Positions 23,827 through 33,364 of a stretch of DNA of 64,000 bases are shown piece after piece. This DNA comes from Actinoplanes utahensis (GTDB taxonomy: Bacteria; Actinomycetota; Actinomycetes; Mycobacteriales; Micromonosporaceae): contig NZ_BOMZ01000012.1 in the NCBI RefSeq assembly GCF_016862455.1, forward strand, positions 1-64,000, written 5' to 3'. The translations under genes were made by a program, and so were the position numbers. Numbering within the stretch: position 1 is the first letter of the stretch; every line of letters begins with the position of its first letter. Below the pieces are notes generated by a model. That model made no database searches. It was not told the DNA's origin and worked only from the letters and a program-made list of their open reading frames with translations.

Positions 23827-26580
23827 TCAGAGGGCGCTCTGCAGAGCCAGCACCCCCCGGTTCACCGCGGTGATCGCCTTGCGGGCGGTCTCCTTCACGC
23901 TCGGTGAGGCGGCGGCCGCCTCGCGGACCTGACCGAGCAGGTCGAGCACCTGCCGCGCCCACCGGACGAAGTCACCGGCCGGCATGTCGGCGTCGTAGGC
24001 CCCGCTGGCCAGCACCCGGGCCAGCGGCTCGCCGCGGGCCCACCGGTACATCGGCCAGACGAAGCCGGGGTCGGGCTCGCGGGTCAGCGACAGCCCGTGC
24101 TCGCTCTCGTCGGCCGCGATCTCGCCCCACAGCTTGGCGCAGGCGTCGACCGCGGCGCTGATCGGGCCCTTCGGCACGTTCGCCCGGTCCTCGCCCTCGC
24201 GGCGGGACTCGTAGAGCACCATCGAGACGGCGGCGGCCAGCTCCTCCGGGGCCAGACCGTCCCACACGCCCTGGCGCAGGCACTCGGCGACCAGCAGATC
24301 GGCCTCCGACCAGATCCGCCCGAGCATCCGCCCGGCCTCGGTCACCTCGCCGTCGGCGGACAGGTAACCGCGGGCGGTCAGCACCGCGCACACCTGGTCG
24401 AAGGTGCGCGCCAGCGAACCGGTGCGCCCGGCCACCTTGGCCCGCAGCGTGTCGGTGTCACGCAGCAGCCGGTGCCGCCGCTCGGCCCAGCGGGCGTGGT
24501 CCTCCCGCTCCGGGCAGGCGTGGCAGGGGTGCTGCCGCATCTGCACCTTGAGCAGGGCGATCTCAGCGTCCTCACCGGGGTTGCCCTTGCTCCGGCCGCT
24601 GCGCCTGCGGTCCGGGTGCCGGTCCAGGCCGGTGGCGCTGACCTGGGCCGCTAGATCCCGGCGGGCGCCCGGCGAGCGGTGGTTGAAATTCTTCGGCACG
24701 CGCACCCGGGCCAGCACCTCGACCTCGCCGCCGAAGTCGCCGGGGCTGACCCGGCCGGCCCAGCGGTCCTGGGTGAGCACCAGCGGGCGCGGCTCGCCGA
24801 ATCCGGTGGCGGCCGGCTCCAGGACCACGGCCAGGCCGGCCCGCCGGCCCTGCGGCACCCGGATCACGTCGCCGATCCGCAGCCGCTCCAGCGAGGAGAC
24901 GGCGGCCGAGCGGCGCTGCTGGACGCCCTGGCGGGACAGCGCCTTCTCCCGGTCGGCGATGGCGACGCGGAGCCCGAAATACTCGTCGAAGTCGCCGTGG
25001 TGGCAGGTGGCGTCCTCGGAGTACGACTGCATGGTCTCGACGTTGCGCTGCACCTGCCGGGCCAGGCCGACCACCGACCGGTCCGCCTGGAACTGGGCGA
25101 ACGACGACTCCAGCAGCTCCCGGGATTTCTCCGCGCCGACGGTGCCGACCAGGTTGACCGCCATGTTGTAGGACGGGCGGAACGAGGAGCGCAGCGGATA
25201 GGTGCGGGTGGAGGCGAGGCCGGCCACGTGGCGCGGGTCGACGTCGGGGCTCCACAGCACCACGGCGTGGCCCTCGACGTCGATGCCGCGGCGGCCGGCC
25301 CGGCCGGTGAGCTGGGTGTACTCCCCCGGGGTGAGGTCGACGTGGGCCTCGCCGTTGAATTTCACGAGCCGCTCGAGGACCACGCAGCGGGCCGGCATGT
25401 TGATGCCCAGCGCCAGGGTCTCGGTGGCGAAGACCGCCTTGACCAGGCCCTTGACGAAGCACTCCTCGACCGCCTCCTTGAAGGCGGGCAGCATGCCGGC
25501 GTGGTGGGCGGCGACGCCGCGCTCCAGGCCGTCGAGCCACTCCCAGTAACCCAGCACCGACAGGTCCTCGGCGGGCAGGTGCGCCACCTTGGCCGTGACG
25601 ATGCGCCGGATCTCGGCCCGCTCGTCCGGGCCGGTGAGGCGCAGGCCGCCGTCCAGGCACTGCTTGACGGCCGCGTCGCAGCCGGCCCGGCTGAAGATGA
25701 ACAGGATGGCCGGCAGCAGGTCGGCCCGCTCCAGCCGGTCGACGACCTCGGCCCGCGGCGGTGGCTGCCAGCGCCGCCCGCGGCCGCCGCGCCAGCCGGC
25801 GCCGGCCCGGTCGGTCATCTCCAGCCGCCGCTCCATCTCCCGGCTGTAGCGCAGCAGCTCGGGGTGGACGTCGTGCTTCTTCGCCGCGTCGGCGTCGTGG
25901 AACAGGTCGAACATCCGCTTGCCGACCAGCATGTGCTGCCAGAGCGGCACCGGCCGGTGCTCGCTGACCACCACCTCGGTCTGCCCGCGGACGGTGACCA
26001 GCCAGTCGGCGAACTCCTCGTAGTTGCTGACCGTGGCGGACAGCGAGACCAGGGTGACCGAGGCCGGCAGGTGGATGATCACCTCTTCCCAGACCGCGCC
26101 GCGGAACCGGTCGGCGAGGTAGTGCACCTCGTCCATCACCACATAGGCCAGGTTGCGCAGCTGGTCGGAGCCGGAATAGAGCATGTTGCGCAGCACCTCG
26201 GTGGTCATCACCACCACCGGGGCGTCGCCGTTGATCGCGTTGTCGCCGGTGAGGAGGCCGACCTTGTCGGCGCCGTGGCGCTGCACCAGGTCGTGATATT
26301 TCTGGTTCGACAGCGCCTTGATCGGGGTGGTGTAGAAACACTTGCGCTCGCCCGACCGCAGCGCCAGGTGCACCGCGAACTCACCGACCACGGTCTTGCC
26401 CGCGCCGGTCGGCGCGCAGACCAGCACCCCGCTGCCGCGCTCCAGGACCTCGCACGCCTGGCGCTGGAAGTCGTCCAGGTCGAAGCCCACGTCGAGCATG
26501 AAATCCTCGAGGGCCGGGTAGCTGGCGACCCGCGCCGCCCGCCGCTTTGATGCCGCATATTTCTCGGCGGGACTCGTCAT
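23827..26580 (-). CDS. helY: Ski2/Mtr4-like DEAD/DEAH RNA helicase HelY
   Basis: A 917-residue superfamily 2 helicase. Motif I is APTGAGKT, motif II is DEVH in VMDEVHYLADRFRG, motif III is SLSATVSN, and motif VI is QLTGRAGRRGID. The C-terminal third contains a stretch with four Cys (about 690-710) and a DSHCT-type domain. Members of this family unwind RNA for degradation or processing. In mycobacteria helY lies next to tatC and tatA, just as here, which supports the name. The ATG at 26580 gives the family-typical start MTSPAEKYAA; an upstream extension is a shadow of the HAD gene. Confidence 0.92.
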   Translation of the reverse strand: MTSPAEKYAASKRRAARVASYPALEDFMLDVGFDLDDFQRQACEVLERGSGVLVCAPTGAGKTVVGEFAVHLALRSGERKCFYTTPIKALSNQKYHDLVQRHGADKVGLLTGDNAINGDAPVVVMTTEVLRNMLYSGSDQLRNLAYVVMDEVHYLADRFRGAVWEEVIIHLPASVTLVSLSATVSNYEEFADWLVTVRGQTEVVVSEHRPVPLWQHMLVGKRMFDLFHDADAAKKHDVHPELLRYSREMERRLEMTDRAGAGWRGGRGRRWQPPPRAEVVDRLERADLLPAILFIFSRAGCDAAVKQCLDGGLRLTGPDERAEIRRIVTAKVAHLPAEDLSVLGYWEWLDGLERGVAAHHAGMLPAFKEAVEECFVKGLVKAVFATETLALGINMPARCVVLERLVKFNGEAHVDLTPGEYTQLTGRAGRRGIDVEGHAVVLWSPDVDPRHVAGLASTRTYPLRSSFRPSYNMAVNLVGTVGAEKSRELLESSFAQFQADRSVVGLARQVQRNVETMQSYSEDATCHHGDFDEYFGLRVAIADREKALSRQGVQQRRSAAVSSLERLRIGDVIRVPQGRRAGLAVVLEPAATGFGEPRPLVLTQDRWAGRVSPGDFGGEVEVLARVRVPKNFNHRSPGARRDLAAQVSATGLDRHPDRRRSGRSKGNPGEDAEIALLKVQMRQHPCHACPEREDHARWAERRHRLLRDTDTLRAKVAGRTGSLARTFDQVCAVLTARGYLSADGEVTEAGRMLGRIWSEADLLVAECLRQGVWDGLAPEELAAAVSMVLYESRREGEDRANVPKGPISAAVDACAKLWGEIAADESEHGLSLTREPDPGFVWPMYRWARGEPLARVLASGAYDADMPAGDFVRWARQVLDLLGQVREAAAASPSVKETARKAITAVNRGVLALQSAL

Positions 26581-26677
26581 GAACACCAGGCTAGTTCGTG
26601 GGTGTGACAAAACGCAGCACGGTATTGGGGTGTACGGGCCGTCGGGGCCGTCACCGGCGCTCGGTAAGGTGCACGAC

Positions 26678-27412
26678 GTGCCGCATGTCTCGAATCCTCC
26701 CGCCCATCCCGTGCGGCCCGTCGAGGCCGTGCTGTTCGACTTCCACGGCACCCTGGCGCAGGTGGAGGATCCCCTGACCTGGGTTCTCGCCGCCGCCGCG
26801 GCCTGTGGCGCCGATCTGGACCGGGGGAAGGCGACCATCCTGGCCGACCGACTGCTGACCGCGGGCCGGGCCGGCGGCCCGCTGCCGAACCGGGTGCCGC
26901 CGCATCTGGCCGAGCACTGGGCCGACCGTGACCTGTACGCGCACAGTCACCGGGCCGCCTACACCGGGCTGGCCGCGACCGTGCACAGCGACGTCGAGGG
27001 CCTCGCCGACGCCCTCTACGAGCGGCTGCTCACCACGGACGGCTGGGTCCCCTACCCGGACACCGAGCCGACGCTGCGCAAGCTGCACGAGGCGGGCGTC
27101 AAGGTCGCGGTGGTCAGCAACATCGCCTTCGACATCCGGCCGCTGTTCGCCGCCTGGGGGCTGGACACCCTGGTCGACGCGTTCGCGCTGAGTTTCGAGC
27201 TGGGGCGGATCAAACCCGACCCGGCGATCTTCTACCGGGCGTGCGGGCTGCTCGGCGTGGATCCCGAGCACACGCTGATGGTCGGCGACACTCCGGCCGA
27301 CGCGGGCGCGGTCAAGGCGGGCTGCACGGCACTGGTGGTGCCGGCCGCGGACGCGGGCAAGCCCAACGGCCTGTCGGCGGTTCTGGCGCTCGCACTGCCG
27401 TCAGAGAAATAG
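26678..27412 (+). CDS. HAD-family hydrolase
   Basis: A 244-residue cytoplasmic phosphatase-like protein of the haloacid dehalogenase superfamily. Motif I is FDFHGTLAQ (His replaces the usual second Asp), motif II is VVSNIAFD, motif III is the Lys in IKPDPAIF, and motif IV is MVGDTPADAGA. The His in motif I affects the general acid/base and may point to a dehalogenase-like or altered activity. A GTG at 26678 is chosen because TAAGG lies eight bases upstream; other starts up to 26579 are open. It is divergent from helY and convergent with a tiny gene at 27420. Confidence 0.85.
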   Translation: MPHVSNPPAHPVRPVEAVLFDFHGTLAQVEDPLTWVLAAAAACGADLDRGKATILADRLLTAGRAGGPLPNRVPPHLAEHWADRDLYAHSHRAAYTGLAATVHSDVEGLADALYERLLTTDGWVPYPDTEPTLRKLHEAGVKVAVVSNIAFDIRPLFAAWGLDTLVDAFALSFELGRIKPDPAIFYRACGLLGVDPEHTLMVGDTPADAGAVKAGCTALVVPAADAGKPNGLSAVLALALPSEK

Positions 27413-27419
27413 CGCCGGA

Positions 27420-27614
27420 TCAGGCATAACGGTCCAGCGAGACACCGCGGCGGCCCTTCTTCGCGGCGGTCTCCGCGGTCGCGGCCGGTGATTCGGCCGA
27501 CGGGCTGGTCGCCGCGTCGGCGATCGCCTTCATCGCCTCCCGCGCGTTGCCGAACACCGAGGTCGCCAGGCTGGTCACCGACGGCCGGTTGCTGCTGCTG
27601 ATCGAGTTCGTCAT
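27420..27614 (-). CDS. Small Ala/Ser-rich protein of unknown function
   Basis: A possible 64-residue protein, polar at the N terminus, helical in the middle (FGNAREAMKAIADAAT) and basic at the C terminus (AAKKGRRGVSLDRYA). An AAGG lies just upstream of the ATG. It has no recognisable domain. Its start is 41 bases past the stop of the diacylglycerol-kinase-like gene, so it may be the last gene of the tat-side transcript. Evidence is codon pattern and position only. Confidence 0.5.
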   Translation of the reverse strand: MTNSISSSNRPSVTSLATSVFGNAREAMKAIADAATSPSAESPAATAETAAKKGRRGVSLDRYA

Positions 27615-27655
27615 GCCTTACCGTTCGGCCCGCCCGCGGAAATCTGACCCGCTGG

Positions 27656-28555
27656 TCAGCGCAGCAACCGAATCGCACCCGGCACACAGCTCACCTCGAG
27701 CGGCAACGGGCCGAGCCGCTCGCCGTCGGCGTACGCCACGATGCCCGCGGCCTCGATCCGCACCTCGCGCGCCCGCAGCACGGTGACCCGCGGATCGCCG
27801 ACGTGGGTGCCGTGCCGCAGCCGCGGTTTCAGTCGGGTGAGCCCACCGCGCCCCAGCGGCGCCGCGAAGATGACGTCGAGGAGCCCGTCGGCCGGGTCGG
27901 CGTCCGGCAGGATCCGCATCCCGCCCCCGTAACTCGCGCAGTTGCCGACCGCGACGATCTCGGCGGGGAACCGGTGCTCCACGCCGTCCACGCACACCAC
28001 GTAGCCACGCGCCCGGAGCCGGGCCAGTTCGAGCAGGATCGCCAGGTCGTAGCGGCGCGGGCCGGTGGGCCGGCGCATCCGGTTGGCGCGCTCGTTGACC
28101 AGCGCGTCGAAGCCCGCCGCCAGCACCGCGCAGAACCAGCGCCGCGCACCGTGGGCGTCACGGGTGCGAGCCAGATCGAAGCGGTGGTCACGCCGGTCCC
28201 GCAACGCCGCGGCGATCCCCTCCGCGGCTTCGAGCGGATTGCGGGGTACGCCCACCGCGCTCGCGAAGTCGTTCCCCGTCCCGGCCGGCACCACCCCGAA
28301 TCCGGTCGAGGTTCCGGCCACCGACTGCAGGGCCCGGTGCACCGTCCCGTCGCCGCCGACCGCCACCACCGCCGCCGCCCCGTCCGCCACCGCCTGATGA
28401 CAGGCGTGCTCGGCCTCCACGCCGCTGCCGGCCACCAGGGGCCGCACGGTGTGCCCGGCCGTTGCGAGCGCTCGCAGCACCCCGGGAAGCAGATCGCGGT
28501 GCCGGCCGCGCCCCGCCGAGGGGTTGGCCAGCACCGCGATGAAGTCGCCCGTCAC
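27656..28555 (-). CDS. Diacylglycerol kinase family lipid kinase
   Basis: A 299-residue enzyme of the DAGK catalytic family. Markers are VLANPSAGRG (N-terminal loop), the nucleotide-binding VVAVGGDGTVHRAL, VPAGTGNDFASAVGVP and YGGGMRILPDADPADGLLDVIF. It should transfer phosphate from ATP to a lipid alcohol at the membrane, diacylglycerol being the usual substrate; multi-substrate members exist. The GTG at 28555 is 39 bases from the tatC stop, so co-transcription with tatC and tatA is likely. The same kind of gene sits between helY and tatC in other actinobacteria. Confidence 0.9.
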   Translation of the reverse strand: MTGDFIAVLANPSAGRGRHRDLLPGVLRALATAGHTVRPLVAGSGVEAEHACHQAVADGAAAVVAVGGDGTVHRALQSVAGTSTGFGVVPAGTGNDFASAVGVPRNPLEAAEGIAAALRDRRDHRFDLARTRDAHGARRWFCAVLAAGFDALVNERANRMRRPTGPRRYDLAILLELARLRARGYVVCVDGVEHRFPAEIVAVGNCASYGGGMRILPDADPADGLLDVIFAAPLGRGGLTRLKPRLRHGTHVGDPRVTVLRAREVRIEAAGIVAYADGERLGPLPLEVSCVPGAIRLLR

Positions 28556-28594
28556 AGCCGCAGACGATAGACCCGCCCGCGACCCGTGCCTAGA

Positions 28595-29560
28595 TCACGT
28601 CATGTCGTCGAAGCGCCGCTCGATCGGCCGGGGCTGCTCGACCGGGCTCGGGCCCTCGACGGCGCTCGGGGCCTCGATCGGGTCGGACGCGCCGACCGGG
28701 ATCCGCTCCTCGGGCAGCTCGGAGATCGCGTCGTCGTCGAGGCCGGCGTAGATCTCCTTGCCACGGCCCTTGCGCTTGTCGTTGAGGAACGCCACGCCGA
28801 CGGCGATGAAGTAGAGCAGCGACAGGCAGGCGGCCAGCAGCGTCATGCCGAACGGCCCCGGGTCGGGGGTGGCGACCGCGGCGAACGCGAACGACAGGAA
28901 GACCACGGTCCGCCACCAGCTGAGCAGCCGCCGGGCGGAGACCACGCCGGTGAAGTTCAGCATCAGCAGGACCAGCGGGAACTCGAACGCCGCCCCGAAG
29001 ATCATGATCATGCTGGTGACGAAGCCGGTGTACTGCGTGATCTCCAGCTGCGTCGTCTCACCGATGACACCGGCGGTCATGATGAATTTGAGGCTGTGCT
29101 TCACCACGAAGTAGGCGAGGGTCGCGCCGCCGATGAACAGGGGCGCGGCGATCGCGACGAACACGTACGCCCATTTGCGCTCGTGCCGGTGCAGGCCGGG
29201 CGCGATGAACGCCCACAGCTGGTAGAGCCAGACCGGCGCGCCGACGATCAGACCGACCCAGAGCGCGATCTTCAGCTTCAGGATCAGCTGATCCGCCACG
29301 CCCAACGTGAGGAAATCACACGTCCCCCGGCCGACCTTCGCCAGCGACCACGACGTGTCGAGACCACAGTAGGGCGCCCGGAGCAGATCGAAGACCCACT
29401 CGGAGAGGATGAAGCCGACGACCAGGCCGGCCACGATGCCGAGGGACGCGAAGAACAGCCGGTTTCGCAGCTCCCGAACGTGCTCGATGAGCGTCATCGA
29501 GCCGTCGGCCGCCTGCTGGAACTTGGTCGGTCCCTTTTTCTTACGCAGGCTCAGTGCCAT
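28595..29560 (-). CDS. tatC: Twin-arginine translocase subunit TatC
   Basis: A 321-residue polytopic membrane protein with the expected six helices. It carries the N-terminal SMTLIEHVRELRNRL motif (conserved E and R), the first periplasmic loop, FAIVLF-like helix patterns and the EFPLVLLMLNFTGVVSARRLLSWWR segment. TatC binds the RR-motif signal peptide and nucleates TatA to export folded proteins. A cytoplasmic tail of about 70 charged residues extends beyond the usual end, as in other actinobacteria. It follows tatA by nine bases. Confidence 0.95.
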   Translation of the reverse strand: MALSLRKKKGPTKFQQAADGSMTLIEHVRELRNRLFFASLGIVAGLVVGFILSEWVFDLLRAPYCGLDTSWSLAKVGRGTCDFLTLGVADQLILKLKIALWVGLIVGAPVWLYQLWAFIAPGLHRHERKWAYVFVAIAAPLFIGGATLAYFVVKHSLKFIMTAGVIGETTQLEITQYTGFVTSMIMIFGAAFEFPLVLLMLNFTGVVSARRLLSWWRTVVFLSFAFAAVATPDPGPFGMTLLAACLSLLYFIAVGVAFLNDKRKGRGKEIYAGLDDDAISELPEERIPVGASDPIEAPSAVEGPSPVEQPRPIERRFDDMT

Positions 29561-29569
29561 CGGTCCGGG

Positions 29570-29950
29570 TCAGCGGTCGTTGGTGCGGTGCTGCACCGGG
29601 TCGACGAACGGCTGCGCCGGCGGCTGCTGGTAGCCCTGCGGCGCCTGCTGCGGGTACCCGGCCGGCGGCGGGGGCGCCTGCTGCGGGTAGCCGGCCGGCG
29701 GGGGCGCCTGCTGGTAGCCCGGCTGCTGGTAGGGCTGCTGGACCTCGCCCTGCAACGGGGTGCGGCTGTGCTGGGGCTCCGCCTTCTCCGCGACGTTGTT
29801 GTCGTCGTCGACGAGCCCCTTGGTCTCCGCCTTGATGATCCGCAGCGAGCGGCCGAGGGACCGCGCCGCGTCAGGCAGTCGCTTCGCGCCGAAGAGCAGG
29901 ATCAGCACAACAACGAGAACAATGATGTGCCATGGCTTGAGGGCGCCCAT
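29570..29950 (-). CDS. tatA: Twin-arginine translocase subunit TatA
   Basis: A 126-residue protein: one N-terminal membrane helix ([19 protein letters not shown]), the [21 protein letters not shown] amphipathic helix hinge, and a long Pro/Gln/Gly/Tyr-rich tail with repeated [10 protein letters not shown] units (about residues 78-118). TatA forms the pore for folded proteins. The tail is encoded by imperfect short repeats and is probably disordered. It is the first tat gene of the tatA-tatC unit. Confidence 0.95.
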   Translation of the reverse strand: MGALKPWHIIVLVVVLILLFGAKRLPDAARSLGRSLRIIKAETKGLVDDDNNVAEKAEPQHSRTPLQGEVQQPYQQPGYQQAPPPAGYPQQAPPPPAGYPQQAPQGYQQPPAQPFVDPVQHRTNDR

Positions 29951-30077
29951 GGGAGACTCCAGTCGGTCGGATCAGGTTGCGGGGTCCATCGTACGTGTGT
30001 ATCCCGGCGAAGTTGCCCCCTGGATCCTTCCGGTTTCTTATGATCTTGGGAAGGTCAGGACAACAGCCGGGAACGGC

Positions 30078-30329
30078 TCAGCGCCGGCCCAGACCGGCCT
30101 TGATCTGCGCGACCTGGCCCTGCGCCGCCTCGGCTCGCTGCTGCAGCTCCAGCATCGTCTGCTGCATCCGCTCGGCCTTGACCTGCAACGCCAGCGCCTC
30201 CTCCTGACGATGCTGCAACTTGCGAGCGGCCCGCTGCAACCCCTGCAACCGCCCCACGACCCTCGTCCCGGCAGCAGCCAGGACGACCACAGCCAGCACC
30301 ACCACGGCGATCCAGACCCACATCAGCAC
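30078..30329 (-). CDS. Small membrane-anchored coiled-coil protein
   Basis: An 83-residue protein with one N-terminal membrane helix (about 3-22, VWIAVVVLAVVVLAAAGTRVV) followed by a helical, Gln/Arg/Glu-rich tail with clear heptads (about 28-78). It lies between pafC and tatA, 9 bases after the pafC stop. The GTG at 30329 or the ATG six bases later can start it. No function is known; it could be a small scaffold related to the Tat or PafBC genes by transcription only. Confidence 0.72.
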   Translation of the reverse strand: MLMWVWIAVVVLAVVVLAAAGTRVVGRLQGLQRAARKLQHRQEEALALQVKAERMQQTMLELQQRAEAAQGQVAQIKAGLGRR

Positions 30330-30338
30330 GCCGCAACC

Positions 30339-31328
30339 CTACCGGCCGGCGGGCGCGTCGGCAGCGAGGGCCTGCGGCGCGGCGTACTGATCGAGGGCGG
30401 TGGCCGCCTGCGCCCGGATCCGTTCGAGCAGCTCCGGCGGGCCGATCACGGTGACGTCGCGGCCCTGGCCGGTGAGGAACCGCTGCGCCCAGCCGAGGTC
30501 GGTGACCCGCATCGTGACCAGCCACTCCGGGGCGTCCTTGACGACCTGCTCGACCGGGTAGTACTCGGTGATCCACCGACCGCCCCGGCCCACCCGCAGG
30601 GTGACCAGCGGCAGCTCCGGGCCGGGCCGGAAGACGCCGCCGGTGACGTCGTGCGGCACCGCCTCGACCGGCGGCGCGGACGGCTCGTCCAGCTCGGCGA
30701 ACGCGTCGATCCGGTCGATCCGGAAGAGCCGGGTCGCCTCGGCCCGGCGACACCACGCCTCCAGGTAGTTGAAACCGCCGACCATCAGCATCCGCATCGG
30801 GTCGACCACCCGGTCGGTCGTCTCGTCCCGCGCCGACGTGTAGTAGGTGAGCCGCAGCGCGTGCCCGGACTCCACCGCGGCACGCACCTCGGCCAGCCGC
30901 TTCTGGTTGGCCGGCATCCGCACGGTGACCGGCGCGTCGGCCAGGTCCCCGGCAGCGTTCTCGATCTTGGCGAGGGCCCGCTCGATGGCGTCGCGGGTGC
31001 CGATCCCGGGCGTCTCGGCGAGCATCCGCAGCGCCACCACCAGGGCCAGCGCCTCGTCCGGGTTGAGCCGCAACGGCTTGGACATGCCGGCGTCGTGGCT
31101 GATCGTCACGTGGTCGCCGTCGATGGCCATGTCGATCAGGTCGCCGGGGCCGTACCCCGGCAGCCCGCAGACCCAGAGCAGCTCCAGGTCCTCGCGCAGC
31201 TGCTTGCCGGTGACACCGAGATCGGCGGCCGCCTCGGAGATCAGGATGCCGGGACGGGCCAGCAGGTACGGCACCAGGTTCAACAGCCGGCCGAGCCGGT
31301 CCCCCGACGGGGTGCGCGCCGTGCTCAT
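30339..31328 (-). CDS. pafC: WYL-domain transcription regulator PafC
   Basis: A 329-residue protein with an N-terminal winged helix-turn-helix (about 10-70, RLLNLVPYLLARPGILISEAAADLGV) and a WYL domain (about 140-215) with LRLTYYTSARDE and a GGFNYLEAWCRRAEATRLFRIDRI strand. With PafB it forms the PafBC activator of the mycobacterial DNA-damage response, which is LexA/RecA-independent. Its ATG overlaps the pafB stop by four bases, so the pair is made together. The name rests on pairing with pafB and location between tatA and the proteasome genes. Confidence 0.93.
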   Translation of the reverse strand: MSTARTPSGDRLGRLLNLVPYLLARPGILISEAAADLGVTGKQLREDLELLWVCGLPGYGPGDLIDMAIDGDHVTISHDAGMSKPLRLNPDEALALVVALRMLAETPGIGTRDAIERALAKIENAAGDLADAPVTVRMPANQKRLAEVRAAVESGHALRLTYYTSARDETTDRVVDPMRMLMVGGFNYLEAWCRRAEATRLFRIDRIDAFAELDEPSAPPVEAVPHDVTGGVFRPGPELPLVTLRVGRGGRWITEYYPVEQVVKDAPEWLVTMRVTDLGWAQRFLTGQGRDVTVIGPPELLERIRAQAATALDQYAAPQALAADAPAGR

Positions 31329-32314
31329 GCCGTCACCGCCACGACCTCGTGCCGGGTGATCAGCTCTTTGAGATGCTGGACGACGGCCTCGCGCAGTTCC
31401 GGCGGGCCGTCGGCGCGGGCGTCCGGGCCGTACCCGGCGATCCGTGACGCCAGCCACTCGACGTCGCCGTAGTTGATGGTCAGCCGGTCGCCGTCCGGGC
31501 CCGGCAGCACCTCGGCGGCCAGCCGGCGCAGCCCGGCCGCCCGCCCGGGACGGACCGTCACGGTGGCCCGGCCGTTGCGGGCGATCGGCCCGGAGAACCG
31601 CCGCACGTGACTGATCAGGTCGGCGCCGGCCGGCGGCTCGAAGGCGCCGGGACGGCCGGCGGCGCGGACGTCGCCGACGATCCGGGACAGCCGGAAGCAG
31701 CGGGGGGCGTCCCGGTCCCGGTCGTGGCCGACCACGTACCACCGGGCGCGCCAGCACACCACGCCCCACGGCTCCAGCCGGCGGGTGCTCGGCTCGTCGA
31801 CCTCGGGCACCCGGTACTTGAAGGTGACCGCGCGACGGTCCCGGGCGGCCGCGGTCAGCGGGCCGAACGACGGGTCGACGGTGACCACCGGCTCCACGCC
31901 GAGGGTGGCCTGCGGGTCCACCTCGACCCCGGCGGCCCGGAGCTTGGCCAGGCCGGACGACGCGGCGGCGGCCAGCCCGGCGTGCTGCCACAGGCGGGCG
32001 GCGATGCCGACGGCGGCGGCCTCGTCCGGCTCGAGCAGGATGTCGGGCAGCGCGTACTCCCGCTGCGCGATCCGGTAACCCGGCTCCTGGTCGAAGATGC
32101 TCGCCGTGCCCGTCTCCAGGGGCACGCCCAGCTCCCGCAGCTCGGCCTTGTCCCGCTCGAACTTGCGCTGGAACGCCTCGTGGTCACGTGGGTCGGACGG
32201 ATCGTGCTCGTAACCGGGCACGGTCAGGGCGATCTGCGCGGCGGTCAGGAACCGCCGCGTGGACAGGAGACAGATGACCAGGTTAACCAGGCGCTCGGTC
32301 CGAGTGCGCGACAC
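31325..32314 (-). CDS. pafB: WYL-domain transcription regulator PafB
   Basis: A 329-residue protein. The start VSRTRTERLVNLVICLLSTRRFLTAAQI is the family-typical PafB winged-helix opening, so the GTG at 32314 was chosen over an upstream extension to 32380. The WYL domain (about 140-225) has RRAVTFKYR and PWGVVCWRARWYVVGHDRDRDAPR. PafBC senses DNA damage, with single-stranded DNA proposed as the ligand, and activates repair genes. It is divergent from the cation-efflux gene. No strong ribosome-binding site is visible upstream of the GTG. Confidence 0.93.
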   Translation of the reverse strand: MSRTRTERLVNLVICLLSTRRFLTAAQIALTVPGYEHDPSDPRDHEAFQRKFERDKAELRELGVPLETGTASIFDQEPGYRIAQREYALPDILLEPDEAAAVGIAARLWQHAGLAAAASSGLAKLRAAGVEVDPQATLGVEPVVTVDPSFGPLTAAARDRRAVTFKYRVPEVDEPSTRRLEPWGVVCWRARWYVVGHDRDRDAPRCFRLSRIVGDVRAAGRPGAFEPPAGADLISHVRRFSGPIARNGRATVTVRPGRAAGLRRLAAEVLPGPDGDRLTINYGDVEWLASRIAGYGPDARADGPPELREAVVQHLKELITRHEVVAVTA

Positions 32315-32382
32315 GAGACGCAACGCTAGCAGGCGTGTGTGCGCGACGGTTATCCGTCGTTGTGCCGGGGAAGACCGCATTC

Positions 32383-33354
32383 GTGACCTCCGCTGAAACC
32401 CCCCTCGTCGCCCCCACCGAACCGCCCGCCACGTCGGAGAGCGTCGGCACCGTCCTGGTCGCCGGAGCCGCCAATCTGGCCATCTCGGTGGCGAAACTGG
32501 TCGCCGGGCTGATCTCCGGCTCGGCCGCGATGCTCTCCGAGGCGGCCCACTCCCTGGCCGACACCGTCACCGAGGTCTTCCTCTACGTCGCGTTGCGCCG
32601 AGGGCGCAAACCGGCGGACGAACAACACCCGTTCGGGTACGGCAAGGAGAGCTGGATCTGGGCCTTCATCGCGGCGATCTTCACGTTCGTCGGCGGCGCC
32701 GGGTTCTCGATCTACCACGGTGTCGTCACGATCGTCGAGGGTGAGCACACCGGCGACTATCTGGTGTCGTACATCGTCCTGGCCGTCGCCTTCCTGGCCG
32801 AGAGCGTCTCGTTCGCCAAGGCGGTCAAGCAGATCCGGGGCGAGGCGGGCCGCTGGCGGACCACGCCGCGCCGGTTCCTGCGGCACACGTCCGACACCAC
32901 GGTGAAGGCGGTGTTCTTCGAGGACGCCGCCGCCCTGATCGGCCTGGTGCTGGCAGCGGCGGGCCTGGCCCTGGCGCAGGTGACCGGCGACGAGATGTGG
33001 GACGGGGTGGCGTCCATCCTGATCGGGCTGCTGCTGCTCGTGGTGGCGACCATGCTGGCCCGCAGCAACGCGTCGTTGCTGGTCGGGCAGGCGGTGCCGG
33101 CCCGGATCCACGCCGGGATCGCCGAGGACCTGGCCGCGATCGCGGTGGTGACCGCGGTGCCGACGCTGCTGACCATGCGGATCGGGCCGGGCGAGATCCT
33201 GGTCGCCGCGAAGGTCGACTTCGCCGACGACGCCTCCGGCCGCGACATCGAGGCGGCGGCGGACGAGGCGGAACAGCGGCTGCGGGCCCGCTTCCCGGAG
33301 ATCCGGTACGTGTTCCTCGACCCGACCAGGGGCGCCGCCCGTCCCGGGCGATAG
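32383..33354 (+). CDS. Cation diffusion facilitator transporter
   Basis: A 323-residue membrane protein of the CDF family with six helices. Helix 2 carries AAMLSEAAHSLADTVTE and helix 5 carries VFFEDAAALIGLVLA; the two sets of E/D/H are the usual metal site. HPFGYGKESWIW follows helix 2. A cytoplasmic C-terminal domain (about 235-320) is also typical. CDF proteins export Zn, Fe, Mn or Co in exchange for protons; which metal cannot be told. The GTG at 32383 has a GGGGAAG box about ten bases upstream; the ATG-less extension to 32335 was rejected. Confidence 0.9.
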   Translation: MTSAETPLVAPTEPPATSESVGTVLVAGAANLAISVAKLVAGLISGSAAMLSEAAHSLADTVTEVFLYVALRRGRKPADEQHPFGYGKESWIWAFIAAIFTFVGGAGFSIYHGVVTIVEGEHTGDYLVSYIVLAVAFLAESVSFAKAVKQIRGEAGRWRTTPRRFLRHTSDTTVKAVFFEDAAALIGLVLAAAGLALAQVTGDEMWDGVASILIGLLLLVVATMLARSNASLLVGQAVPARIHAGIAEDLAAIAVVTAVPTLLTMRIGPGEILVAAKVDFADDASGRDIEAAADEAEQRLRARFPEIRYVFLDPTRGAARPGR

Positions 33355-33364
33355 GGTCGCCGCC